Origin: Lachnospiraceae bacterium UBA1201 | GTDB lineage: Bacteria; Bacillota; Clostridia; Lachnospirales; Lachnospiraceae | Length of the DNA stretch: 40,729 nucleotides | Direction: 5' to 3' | Assembly (NCBI GenBank): GCA_002309675.1 | Contig: DBXX01000070.1 | Span: 30,171 to 70,899 of the forward strand | Shown here: piece after piece, positions 17,248-25,017 of the stretch | Layout: each line of letters starts with the position of its first letter | How positions within the stretch are numbered: the stretch's first letter is position 1 | Program-made: the position numbers and the translations under genes | The notes under the pieces: generated by a model | What the model was told of the DNA's origin: nothing | Databases searched by the model: none | What the model saw: only the letters and a program-made list of their open reading frames with translations

Positions 17248-18270
17248 ATGAGTTTTATTGATTCCATAAAAGAACGTGCCCGGAAAGATAAGAAGACCAT
17301 CGTTCTTCCCGAGTCCATGGATCCCCGTGTGTGGGAAGCAGCCGAGAAGATCATTAAAGAGGATATCGCTAACCTGATCATCCTGGGTACTCCGGATGAG
17401 GTCGAGACCTACAGCCGCGGCATTGACCGCTCGAAGATCACGATCATCGATCCGCATACTTCACCGGTACTTCCACTGTATGTTTCAAAGCTGGTCGAAC
17501 TTCGTAAGAATAAGGGTATGACCCCTGAACTTGCGAAGCAGCTGATGATCGAAGACTATATGTACTATGCCTGCATGATGGTTAAGATGGGCCACGCCGA
17601 CGGTGTTGTCAGCGGCGCCTGTCATTCCAGCGCGAATACGCTGCGTCCGTCGTTGCAGATTCTGAAGACGAAGCCCGGCGTGAAGCTGGTTTCCGCCTTT
17701 TTCCTGATGATCGTGCCGGACTGCGAATACGGACTGAACGGTACGTTCGTATTTGCAGACTGCGGTATCGAGCAGGATCCCGATGCAGAGAAGCTGGCGG
17801 CGATCGCCATCTCATCGGCGGATACATTCTCCCTGCTGACCGGTGAGGAGCCTGTCGTAGCGATGCTTTCGCACTCCACGAAGGGCAGCGCATCCCACCC
17901 GAAGGTAGATAAGGTCGTAGCTGCGACCCGTATCGCGAAGCACCTGCGTCCCGACCTCAATCTGGACGGTGAACTTCAGGCAGATGCAGCCATGGTTGCT
18001 TCTGTCGCAGAGTCGAAGGCTCCGACGAGCCGCGTGGCAGGACGTGCCAATGTTCTCGTATTCCCCGATCTGGATGCGGGCAATATCGGCTACAAACTGG
18101 TACAGAGACTCGCAAAAGCGGAAGCATACGGACCGGTAACGCAGGGCATTGCCCGTCCGGTAAACGACCTGTCCCGCGGATGCTGCGCAGACGATATCGT
18201 CGGCGTTGTAGCGATCACGGTCGTACAGGCACAGGCGCTGGAAGCGGAAGAGAAAGCAAATCAAGGCTGA
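17248..18270 (+). CDS. pta: Phosphate acetyltransferase
   Basis: This 340-residue enzyme interconverts acetyl-CoA and acetyl phosphate, the first step of acetate formation for ATP. Recognisable segments are KTIVLPESMDPRV, GHADGVVSGACHSSANTLRP, MLSHSTKGSASHPKVDKV, DGELQADAA and PDLDAGNIGYKLVQRL. It is a short, single-domain form of normal clostridial length. In many relatives ackA follows directly; here the next gene is yceD with its own promoter, so acetate kinase must be encoded elsewhere. GAAGGAG at 17231-17237 precedes the start. Confidence 0.96.
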   Translation: MSFIDSIKERARKDKKTIVLPESMDPRVWEAAEKIIKEDIANLIILGTPDEVETYSRGIDRSKITIIDPHTSPVLPLYVSKLVELRKNKGMTPELAKQLMIEDYMYYACMMVKMGHADGVVSGACHSSANTLRPSLQILKTKPGVKLVSAFFLMIVPDCEYGLNGTFVFADCGIEQDPDAEKLAAIAISSADTFSLLTGEEPVVAMLSHSTKGSASHPKVDKVVAATRIAKHLRPDLNLDGELQADAAMVASVAESKAPTSRVAGRANVLVFPDLDAGNIGYKLVQRLAKAEAYGPVTQGIARPVNDLSRGCCADDIVGVVAITVVQAQALEAEEKANQG

Positions 18271-18311
18271 CAGTTCCCGAAAAATGCTTTGAAATTTTTG
18301 AAAAAACAGGA

Positions 18312-18340
18312 TTGACAAAATCGAAAGAGTTGGGTATAAT
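18312..18340 (+). promoter_or_regulatory. Consensus promoter for yceD-rpmF
   Basis: A perfect TTGACA (18312-18317), a 17-base spacer and a perfect TATAAT (18335-18340) form a full consensus sigma-A promoter, about 33 bases before the yceD start. It is one of the strongest promoters in the window, as expected for a ribosomal protein transcript. Confidence 0.9.
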
Positions 18341-18380
18341 CATTTGGTATGTGTATTATGCCCCGTAAACGGAGGCTGAT

Positions 18381-18941
18381 ATGCAGATTGATTTGTCTGA
18401 ATTGACAGTGGCGAATGACACGCGAAAGGAATGTAAAGTTCCGATCGATGCTGCGGTGTTCTCTTTCCAAAAAGAAGAGTATCCCGTGGAAGAAGGTTAT
18501 GCGGTCCTTCGCATGCATCACACTTCCGATCGTCAGATCGAGATCGAAGCTGACGTACGGATCGTGCTCGGGATGGTTTGCTCCCGCTGTGCGACGGCCC
18601 TTTCCGAACCGTTTGATCTTACGGCATCGTGTCTGCTTGACCTTAACAAGAAGTCCGATGAGAAACCTATGGATCCGGAAGAAGAAAACGAAGAGGACGA
18701 TGCTTATGTCGATTGCGTGATAAACAATCGTTTCCTGGATGTTGATGCGTTTGCGTTTGAAACGCTTTCGGAGAACATGCCATTTGCAGTTTATTGTAAG
18801 GAAGACTGCAAGGGACTGTGCCCCGTATGCGGGAAGAACTTAAACGAAGGAGACTGCGGTTGTTCGGCGACGGCTGATGAACCTAAGGATCCGCGGATGG
18901 CCAGGATCGCAGACCTATTTAAGAACGTTAAGGAGGTGTAA
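18381..18941 (+). CDS. yceD: YceD/DUF177 family protein
   Basis: This 186-residue protein matches the DUF177 family, which precedes rpmF in most bacteria and is linked to 23S rRNA maturation in plants and some bacteria. Visible features are VCSRCATAL in the middle and a Cys-rich C-terminus (CKEDCKGLCPVCGKNLN with later CGC) that probably binds zinc, separated by an acidic stretch. The stop codon sits four bases before the rpmF start, so translation is coupled. The family and context are firm; the molecular role is not settled. Confidence 0.88.
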   Translation: MQIDLSELTVANDTRKECKVPIDAAVFSFQKEEYPVEEGYAVLRMHHTSDRQIEIEADVRIVLGMVCSRCATALSEPFDLTASCLLDLNKKSDEKPMDPEEENEEDDAYVDCVINNRFLDVDAFAFETLSENMPFAVYCKEDCKGLCPVCGKNLNEGDCGCSATADEPKDPRMARIADLFKNVKEV

Positions 18942-18945
18942 TGTT

Positions 18946-19131
18946 ATGTCAATCTGTCCTAAGAACAAAACCTCAAAAGCCAGAAGAGACAAGCGTCGTG
19001 CTAACTGGAAGATGTCCGCACCCACGCTTGTAAAGTGTAGCAAGTGCGGCGCCCTTATGATGCCTCATCGCGTATGCAAGGCTTGTGGCTCCTACAACAA
19101 GAAGGAGATCGTTGCGAAAGACGCAGAATGA
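18946..19131 (+). CDS. rpmF: 50S ribosomal protein L32
   Basis: This 61-residue ribosomal protein begins with a basic region (CPKNKTSKARRDKRRANWK) and ends in a zinc ribbon, CSKCGALMMPHRVCKACG, so it is the four-cysteine, zinc-binding form. The frame is open upstream, but ATG 18946 follows AAGGAGGTG (18930-18938) at the right distance and gives the standard MS-CPK start. A strong terminator follows 45 bases later. Confidence 0.95.
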   Translation: MSICPKNKTSKARRDKRRANWKMSAPTLVKCSKCGALMMPHRVCKACGSYNKKEIVAKDAE

Positions 19132-19176
19132 TCACCGGTTGATTGAGTTTTAAAAGATATAATATTCACGTGAATC

Positions 19177-19207
19177 GGGAGGCGCGGATGTGCCTCCCAA
19201 ATTTTTT
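19177..19207 (+). terminator. Intrinsic terminator after rpmF
   Basis: GGGAGGC (19177-19183) pairs with GCCTCCC (19192-19198) around an 8-base loop, and six T follow at 19202-19207. Confidence 0.9.
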
Positions 19208-19251
19208 GCCCGAAGGCATCCGAAAAAATGCAAAAAAGATTCAAAAAACAG

Positions 19252-19280
19252 TTGCAGATTTCGATCACCTGTGTTATAGT
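19252..19280 (+). promoter_or_regulatory. Promoter for the carB leader
   Basis: TTGCAG (19252-19257) and TATAGT (19275-19280) are separated by 17 bases. The predicted start near 19287 falls just before the 5' arm of the long-range stem of the leader RNA. Confidence 0.65.
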
Positions 19281-19315
19281 TTTATAGATTTAAGGCAATG
19301 AATAGGGAGGAAGAC

Positions 19316-19423
19316 ATGAAGTCTGCTATGCTTATGAGTCTGAATATGCAAAGTGGAAAGCACGGGACTTACGATTCCTTAATTTCCGTCCCTTTTATTT
19401 CTGTTCCCTATATTTTCCTTTGA
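19316..19423 (+). CDS. Putative 35-residue leader peptide of carB
   Basis: This short ORF has an ideal GGGAGGA ribosome binding site (19305-19311) and a start (MKSAMLMSLNMQ) just downstream of the promoter. The second half is encoded by pyrimidine-rich sequence: by hand count 44 of the last 57 bases are C or T, 29 of them T. The TGA at 19421-19423 touches the base of the U-tailed hairpin that follows, so a ribosome at the stop would cover the hairpin's 5' arm. This is the layout of a transcription attenuator that senses a pyrimidine nucleotide through polymerase pausing, as in enteric pyrBI. The peptide itself need not have a function. Its reality is inferred from position and ribosome binding site only. 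Confidence 0.5.
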   Translation: MKSAMLMSLNMQSGKHGTYDSLISVPFISVPYIFL

Positions 19424-19454
19424 GGTCAGTTGTTTTTTTGAGACTGACTTTTTT
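19423..19454 (+). terminator. Candidate attenuator hairpin before carB
   Basis: AGGTCAGT (19423-19430) pairs with ACTGACTT (19443-19450, one G-U pair) around a U-rich 12-base loop, ending in TTTTTT at 19449-19454. The stem is modest, which suits a conditional terminator. It lies about 120 bases before carB. Confidence 0.6.
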
Positions 19455-19575
19455 GTTGCAGTTTTATAGGACCGCGGAAACGGAGGCTCCTTATTGATTG
19501 CCTTAATGTTAAGCGGTTCGCTTATGCGGACCGGATGATTAATTACTCATATGAGAGATACGATGGAGGACGAAG

Positions 19576-22500
19576 ATGAGCAAAAGAGAAGACATCAAAA
19601 AAGTACTTATTATCGGATCCGGCCCGATCATTATCGGCCAGGCTTGTGAGTTCGACTATTCCGGAACCCAGGCTTGTAAGGCGCTGCGTAAGCTCGGCTA
19701 TCAGATCGTGTTGGTAAACTCGAACCCGGCAACGATCATGACCGACCCGGGCATCGCAGATGTCACCTATATTGAGCCTCTGAACGTTAAGCGCTTAGAG
19801 CAGATCATTGAGAAGGAGCGTCCCGACGCGATCCTGCCGAACCTCGGCGGACAGTCCGGCTTAAACCTTTGCTCTGAGCTTGCTTCCAAGGGTATTCTGG
19901 ATAAATATACTGTAAAGGTCATCGGTGTTCAGGTAGACGCCATCGAGCGTGGTGAGGACCGCATCGAGTTTAAGAAGACCATGAATAAGCTGGGCATCGA
20001 GATGGCCCGCAGTGAAGTGGCATACAGCGTAGAAGAGGCTCTTGCTATCGCGGATAAGCTGGGTTATCCGGTCGTTCTTCGTCCTGCTTACACCATGGGC
20101 GGCGCCGGCGGCGGCCTGGTATATAACGTAGAAGAATTGAAGACGGTCTGCGCGCGTGGCCTGCAGGCCAGCCTCGTAGGTCAGGTCCTGGTCGAAGAGT
20201 CCATTCTGGGTTGGGAAGAACTCGAACTCGAAGTCGTACGTGATGCTAAGGGCAACATGATCACCGTATGCTTCATCGAAAACATTGACCCGCTCGGCGT
20301 TCACACCGGCGACTCTTTCTGCTCCGCGCCTATGCTCACCATTTCCGAAGAGTGCCAGAAGCGTCTGCAGGAACAGGCTTATCGCATCGTTAACGAAGTG
20401 CAGGTCATCGGCGGTACGAACGTACAGTTCGCACACGATCCGGTTTCCGACCGTATCATCGTTATCGAGATCAACCCCAGAACATCCCGTTCTTCCGCGC
20501 TGGCTTCGAAAGCGACCGGTTTCCCGATCGCGCTCGTTTCCGCTATGCTTGCTGCAGGCCTGACCCTGGATGAGATCCCCTGCGGTAAATGCGGTACCCT
20601 CGATAAATACGTTCCCGGCGGCGACTATGTCGTTATCAAGTTTGCACGTTGGGCATTTGAGAAATTCAAGGATGCACAGGATAAGCTGGGCACGCAGATG
20701 CGTGCCGTCGGCGAAGTCATGAGCATCGGTAAGAACTATAAAGAAGCATTCCAGAAGGCGATCCGCAGCCTGGAGATTGGCCGTTACGGTCTGGGCTTTG
20801 CGAAGAACTTCCACGAGAAGACGAAGGAAGAGCTCCTGTCCATGCTGATCTATCCGACCAGTGAGCGTCAGTTCATTATGTACGAAGCGCTTCGTAAGGG
20901 TGCGACCGTTGATGAACTGTTCAACCTGACGAAGATCAAACATTGGTTCATCGAGCAGATGAAGGAACTCGTAGAAGAGGAAGAAAAGCTCCTGACCATG
21001 AAGGGCAGCGTTCCTTCAAAGGAGATCCTGCTTACCGCTAAGCAGGACGGTTTCTCCGATCGCTACCTGGCGAAACTCCTCGATGTTACCGAAGAGCAGG
21101 TTCGTAACACCCGTCTTTCCTACGGCATCACCGAGAGCTGGGAGCCCGTACATGTATTCGGCACCCAGGACTCCGCATATTACTATTCGACTTACTGCGC
21201 ACCGGATCACACCACGATCACGGATCGCAAGAAGATCATGATCTTAGGCGGCGGCCCGAACCGTATCGGACAGGGTATCGAGTTCGACTACTGCTGCGTA
21301 CACGCTGCATTTGCCCTGAAGGAACTCGGCTTCGAGACTATCATCGTTAACTGTAACCCTGAGACCGTATCCACGGACTACGATACATCCGATAAGCTCT
21401 ATTTCGAGCCGCTGACACTGGAAGACGTTCTCAGCATCTACAATAAAGAAAAGCCGGTCGGCGTGATCGCACAGTTCGGCGGTCAGACACCTCTGAACCT
21501 CGCAGCGGATCTGAAGAAGAACGGGGTCAATATCCTCGGTACCTCTCCGGAAGTTATCGATATGGCAGAAGACCGTGACCTGTTCCGCGGTATGATGGAG
21601 AAACTCGGCATCCCGATGCCTGAGTCCGGCATGGCTGTTGATGTGGAAGAAGCTCTTGCCATCGCAGAGAAGATCGGTTACCCCGTTATGGTTCGTCCTT
21701 CCTACGTTTTGGGCGGTCGCGGCATGGAAGTCGTAAACGAGCCCGAGCAGATGAAGCAGTACATGGCTGCGGCGGTCGGCGTAACTCCGGACCGTCCGAT
21801 CCTCATTGACCGCTTCCTGCGTCATGCTACTGAGTGTGAGGCAGATGCGATCGCTGACGGAAAGCATGCATTCGTACCTGCAGTTATGGAGCATATCGAG
21901 CTCGCAGGTGTTCACTCCGGTGACTCTGCATGTATCCTGCCTTCAAAGAATATTCCCGCAAATCTCGTTGAGACGATCAAGGAATACACCAGAAAGATCG
22001 CCGATGAGATGGGCGTATGCGGCTTGATGAATATGCAGTACGCGATCGAAGACGGTAAGGTTTATGTACTCGAGGCGAACCCGAGAGCATCCAGAACCGT
22101 TCCGCTTGTATCGAAGGTCTGCAACATCAACATGGTTAAGATCGCAACACAGATCATGACTGCTCCTCTGACCGGACTTACATCCCCGATCCCGACCATG
22201 AAGGAGATCAAGCCGAAATACTATGGCGTAAAAGAAGCGGTATTCCCGTTCAATATGTTCCAGGAAGTAGACCCTGTACTCGGACCGGAAATGCGTTCCA
22301 CAGGTGAGGTTCTCGGCCTGTCTACAAATGTCGGTGAGGCATATTTCAAGGCACAGGAAGCTACCCAGACCTGTCTGCCGAAGGAAGGCTGCGTACTGTT
22401 CTCCGTAAATCGTAAGGATAAGCCGGAAGTCGTTGACGTGGCTCGTAAGTTTGAGGCTTGCAACTTCCGCATCGTAGCGACCGGTTCCACCTACGAACTT

Positions 22501-22794
22501 CTCGTAGCGAACGGCATTAAGGCAGAGCGCATCAATAAGATGCAGGAAGGCCGCCCGAACATCGTGGACGAAGTCATGAACGGTAAGATCCAGCTCATCA
22601 TCAATACACCTACCGCTCCGAACGAGCGCATCTTTGATGACAGTTACATCCGTAAGACTGCGATCAAGGCAAAGGTACCTTACATCACCACCATGGCTGC
22701 TGCAAAGGCGACCGCAGATGGTATTTACACCGTAATCCATGAAGGAGAGATCGGCGTAATGAGCCTGCAGGACATCCATGCTTCCATCCAGTAA
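19576..22794 (+). CDS. carB: Carbamoyl-phosphate synthase large subunit
   Basis: This 1072-residue subunit makes carbamoyl phosphate from bicarbonate, ammonia and two ATP, feeding pyrimidine and arginine synthesis. It shows the duplicated ATP-grasp structure: first half with GSGPIIIGQACEFDYSG, LRPAYTMGGAGGG and EINPRTSRSSALASKATG; second half with GGGPNRIGQGIEFDYCC, VRPSYVLGGRGMEVV and EANPRASRTVPLVSKV. The C-terminal MGS-like allosteric domain spans about 940-1072. Length is standard. The glutaminase partner carA is not adjacent. The gene stands alone behind its own promoter and structured leader, between rpmF and plsX, which are neighbours in many relatives. GGAGGA at 19565-19570 precedes the start. 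Only eight bases separate it from plsX. Confidence 0.97.
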   Translation: MSKREDIKKVLIIGSGPIIIGQACEFDYSGTQACKALRKLGYQIVLVNSNPATIMTDPGIADVTYIEPLNVKRLEQIIEKERPDAILPNLGGQSGLNLCSELASKGILDKYTVKVIGVQVDAIERGEDRIEFKKTMNKLGIEMARSEVAYSVEEALAIADKLGYPVVLRPAYTMGGAGGGLVYNVEELKTVCARGLQASLVGQVLVEESILGWEELELEVVRDAKGNMITVCFIENIDPLGVHTGDSFCSAPMLTISEECQKRLQEQAYRIVNEVQVIGGTNVQFAHDPVSDRIIVIEINPRTSRSSALASKATGFPIALVSAMLAAGLTLDEIPCGKCGTLDKYVPGGDYVVIKFARWAFEKFKDAQDKLGTQMRAVGEVMSIGKNYKEAFQKAIRSLEIGRYGLGFAKNFHEKTKEELLSMLIYPTSERQFIMYEALRKGATVDELFNLTKIKHWFIEQMKELVEEEEKLLTMKGSVPSKEILLTAKQDGFSDRYLAKLLDVTEEQVRNTRLSYGITESWEPVHVFGTQDSAYYYSTYCAPDHTTITDRKKIMILGGGPNRIGQGIEFDYCCVHAAFALKELGFETIIVNCNPETVSTDYDTSDKLYFEPLTLEDVLSIYNKEKPVGVIAQFGGQTPLNLAADLKKNGVNILGTSPEVIDMAEDRDLFRGMMEKLGIPMPESGMAVDVEEALAIAEKIGYPVMVRPSYVLGGRGMEVVNEPEQMKQYMAAAVGVTPDRPILIDRFLRHATECEADAIADGKHAFVPAVMEHIELAGVHSGDSACILPSKNIPANLVETIKEYTRKIADEMGVCGLMNMQYAIEDGKVYVLEANPRASRTVPLVSKVCNINMVKIATQIMTAPLTGLTSPIPTMKEIKPKYYGVKEAVFPFNMFQEVDPVLGPEMRSTGEVLGLSTNVGEAYFKAQEATQTCLPKEGCVLFSVNRKDKPEVVDVARKFEACNFRIVATGSTYELLVANGIKAERINKMQEGRPNIVDEVMNGKIQLIINTPTAPNERIFDDSYIRKTAIKAKVPYITTMAAAKATADGIYTVIHEGEIGVMSLQDIHASIQ

Positions 22795-22803
22795 GAGGTA
22801 GAC

Positions 22804-23796
22804 ATGATAAAGATAGCTATCGACGCGATGGGCGGCGACAACGCGCCTGAGAAGATCGTTCAGGGCGCGATCGACAGCCTGGCCCTTCGCGAGAATATCC
22901 ACATCGTCCTCGTCGGAAAAGAAGACGCGGTAAATGCGGAACTCTCAAAATATCAATATGACAGATCCCGGGTCTCGGTGGTAAATGCCACCGAGGTCAT
23001 CGAGACCGGTGAGCCGCCGGTGGCTGCCATCCGTGAGAAAAAGGATTCCTCCCTGGTCGTTGCACAAAAGCTCGTGCGTGACGGTGAGGCAGATGCCTTT
23101 ATTTCCAGCGGTAGCACAGGCGCCATCTTAGTCGGCGGTCAGCTCATCGTCGGCCGCATCAAAGGCATTCGCCGCACACCACTGGCACCTTTGATCCCCA
23201 CGACGAAGGGCGCGAGCTTATTAATCGACTGCGGCGCGAATGTCGATGCACGACCGGAGGACCTGGTCCAGTTCGCCCGCATGGGTTCCATCTATATGGA
23301 ACGTGTATGCAAGGTGAAGAAGCCGAGAGTCGGTATCGTCAATATCGGCGCGGAAGAAGAGAAGGGAAATGCCCTCGTTAAGGAGACCTTCCCGCTGCTG
23401 AAAGCCTGTGAAGATATCAATTTCATCGGAAACGTGGAATCCCGTGACATCCCTTACGGGGCTGCTGACGTTATCGTTACGGAAGCCTTTGTGGGCAATG
23501 TTATCCTAAAACTTTACGAAGGTGTCGGTTCCGCACTCATCAGCGAGATCAAAAAAGGCATGCTTTCGAACCTGAAAGGCAAGCTCGGCGCATTGATGGT
23601 GAAGAAGAACCTGAAGGGCGTCGTAAAGAAGTTCGATGCTTCCGAGTACGGCGGCGCACCTATGCTGGGCCTGAAGGCACTCGTAGTCAAGACGCATGGA
23701 AGTGCGACCGAAAAAGAGATAAAGAACGCGATCATGCAGTGCGTGGATTTCGTCGAGGCAAAAACGATCGATAAGATCAACGCGATCGTCAGCTGA
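22804..23796 (+). CDS. plsX: Phosphate acyltransferase
   Basis: PlsX converts acyl-ACP to acyl phosphate at the start of phospholipid synthesis, at the membrane surface. The 330-residue sequence begins IAIDAMGGDNAPEKIV and includes AFISSGSTGAILVGG, LIDCGANVDARPEDLVQFA, and GAADVIVTEAFVGNVILK, all typical. It starts eight bases after carB with AGAGGTAG before it, and no promoter or terminator is seen in between. It may therefore share the carB transcript and its control. Confidence 0.95.
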   Translation: MIKIAIDAMGGDNAPEKIVQGAIDSLALRENIHIVLVGKEDAVNAELSKYQYDRSRVSVVNATEVIETGEPPVAAIREKKDSSLVVAQKLVRDGEADAFISSGSTGAILVGGQLIVGRIKGIRRTPLAPLIPTTKGASLLIDCGANVDARPEDLVQFARMGSIYMERVCKVKKPRVGIVNIGAEEEKGNALVKETFPLLKACEDINFIGNVESRDIPYGAADVIVTEAFVGNVILKLYEGVGSALISEIKKGMLSNLKGKLGALMVKKNLKGVVKKFDASEYGGAPMLGLKALVVKTHGSATEKEIKNAIMQCVDFVEAKTIDKINAIVS

Positions 23797-23833
23797 TAAA
23801 GATTACGTTTTCCTAAAAAAACACAAATATGTA

Positions 23834-23862
23834 TTGCCATACCTGCGGCGATACATTATAAT
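23834..23862 (+). promoter_or_regulatory. Promoter for acpP
   Basis: TTGCCA (23834-23839) and a perfect TATAAT (23857-23862) are separated by 17 bases. The predicted start near 23868 begins in the leader hairpin. Confidence 0.75.
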
Positions 23863-23866
23863 GATT

Positions 23867-23950
23867 TCGGTGTACGGCGCAAGCCCACCGATGTAGAGAA
23901 GCCGCAGCCTATTGCACGGCATTCTGATTCGAATTCAATTATGAATTGAG
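23867..23950 (+). promoter_or_regulatory. Structured acpP 5' leader
   Basis: TCGGTG (23867-23872) and GGC (23876-23878) pair with GCC and CACCGA (23883-23891). The helix is capped by a GCAA tetraloop, with a 3-base bulge, right at the predicted 5' end. A second small stem (GCCG/CGGC) follows, and TCAATT-ATG-AATTGA stands next to the GAGGA ribosome binding site. This arrangement may stabilise the mRNA or gate translation. Confidence 0.45.
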
Positions 23951-23962
23951 AGGATGGCAATT

Positions 23963-24205
23963 ATGGAGTTTTTTGAGAAATTGCAGAATATCATTTCGGA
24001 GGTCCTTTCCATCTCGACCGACGAGATCACCATGGGTACCACGTTCGTGGACGATCTGGGCGCCGACTCTTTGGACGTTTATCAGATCATTATGGCGATC
24101 GAGGAAGAGTTTGAAATCGATATCCCCAGTGAAGAAGCTGAGAAGATCGTCACCGTCGGCGATGCCGTTGAGCAGATCAAGAACGCGCTTGAAAACCAGA
24201 GATAA
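23963..24205 (+). CDS. acpP: Acyl carrier protein
   Basis: This 80-residue acidic protein carries growing acyl chains on a phosphopantetheine arm attached to Ser36 in DDLGADSLDVYQIIM. It has the usual four-helix ACP length and a negatively charged surface. An in-frame ATG at 23954 directly abuts the GAGAGGA motif; ATG 23963, nine bases after it, gives the standard length. It has its own promoter and is followed by a terminator-like hairpin, as expected for a very abundant protein made in excess of its neighbours. No other fatty-acid synthesis gene besides plsX is in the window. Confidence 0.95.
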   Translation: MEFFEKLQNIISEVLSISTDEITMGTTFVDDLGADSLDVYQIIMAIEEEFEIDIPSEEAEKIVTVGDAVEQIKNALENQR

Positions 24206-24227
24206 TTACAATTGTTTTCATAACATG

Positions 24228-24264
24228 AGGGATGATGCCGCAGGTCTCATCCCTTTTGCTGTTT
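24228..24264 (+). terminator. Terminator-like hairpin between acpP and rnc
   Basis: AGGGATGA (24228-24235) pairs with TCATCCCT (24247-24254) around an 11-base loop; the tail TTTTGCTGTTT is only partly T. It probably gives partial termination that lowers expression of rnc-smc-ftsY relative to acpP. Confidence 0.7.
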
Positions 24265-24279
24265 ATATGAGGGTGTGAA

Positions 24280-24984
24280 ATGGAACTGGAACGGATTCTT
24301 GTGGAATTTCAACAGAAGATAGGTTATACTTTTAAAGACGGCACCTTGCTGAAACTGGCGCTTACACATAGTTCCTATGCGAACGAGCATCGCCTGGACT
24401 ACAGTATGCATAACGAACGCCTGGAGTTTTTGGGAGATGCCGTGCTGGAACTGGTTTCCAGCGAATATCTGTTCAGACTGCATCCGGAGATGAAAGAGGG
24501 CGACATGTCTAAAAAGCGTGCCTCCATGGTCTGCGAGCCCGCCTTGGCGCATTGCGCGGCCAATATTGACCTGGGCTCCCGGTTGCTGCTCGGAAAGGGC
24601 GAGGAACTCGGCGGCGGACGCTATCGTGATTCGATCACATCGGACGCGATGGAAGCGCTGATCGGAGCGATCTTTCTGGACGGTGGTTTTACTACTGCAA
24701 AAGAGTTTGTAGAGAAATATGTACTAGGCATCACGTGTGACGCCACGTTCTTTTATGATAGTAAAACCATCCTACAGGAGCTGTCGCAGGAAAGATTTGC
24801 AAAAGAGCCCGTCTATCGTCTGGTAGCGGAAAACGGCCCCGATCATCAGAAGGAATTCGTGATCGAAGTTATGATCGGAGATAAGGTCTACGGGACCGGA
24901 ACAGGTAAGAGCAAAAAGGCAGCACAACAGGAGGCGGCGCATGCAGCCGTCCTGCAATTAAGGGAACCCCGCGGATCGATGTGA
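24280..24984 (+). CDS. rnc: Ribonuclease III
   Basis: This 234-residue endonuclease cuts double-stranded RNA in rRNA maturation and mRNA turnover. The nuclease signature NERLEFLGDAVLELV lies at residues 45-59, with further catalytic acidic residues in SDAMEALIGAIFLDGG. The C-terminal double-stranded RNA-binding domain (about 160-230) ends with GTGKSKKAAQQEAA. Order acpP-rnc-smc-ftsY is conserved in Bacillota. GAGGGTG precedes the start. Confidence 0.96.
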   Translation: MELERILVEFQQKIGYTFKDGTLLKLALTHSSYANEHRLDYSMHNERLEFLGDAVLELVSSEYLFRLHPEMKEGDMSKKRASMVCEPALAHCAANIDLGSRLLLGKGEELGGGRYRDSITSDAMEALIGAIFLDGGFTTAKEFVEKYVLGITCDATFFYDSKTILQELSQERFAKEPVYRLVAENGPDHQKEFVIEVMIGDKVYGTGTGKSKKAAQQEAAHAAVLQLREPRGSM

Positions 24985-25017
24985 TCGTAGGCTCCCCGAA
25001 AGAAAGAGGAAACATAA

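Larger units (their letters stand above)
19290..19506 (+). ncRNA. Structured carB leader RNA (candidate cis-regulator)
   Basis: The 5' end of the predicted transcript (19290-19309) is complementary to 19487-19506: ten pairs, one G-G mismatch, then nine pairs including one G-U. This encloses about 180 bases with the leader ORF and the hairpin described separately. The 5' arm includes GGGAG, part of the leader ORF ribosome binding site, so the long stem would hide it. A competing local hairpin (TAGGA-CCG ... CGG-TCC near 19466-19494) uses the same 3' bases. It matches no riboswitch class that I recognise. Terminal inverted repeats of a small mobile element are the main alternative. Confidence 0.5.

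Noticed and set aside
19460..19500. T-box antiterminator in the carB leader (GGACCGCGG)
   Set aside because: The invariant TGGNACC bulge and the specifier stem are missing, and carB is not a typical T-box gene.
19290..19506. 6S RNA, because the ends pair and the length is about 200 nt
   Set aside because: There is no clear central bubble of the 6S type, and an ORF with a strong ribosome binding site and an internal U-tailed hairpin argue against it.
19861..22902. Several long - strand frames (up to 360 codons) opposite carB
   Set aside because: They mirror the strong codon bias of carB; none shows a family motif or a start context.
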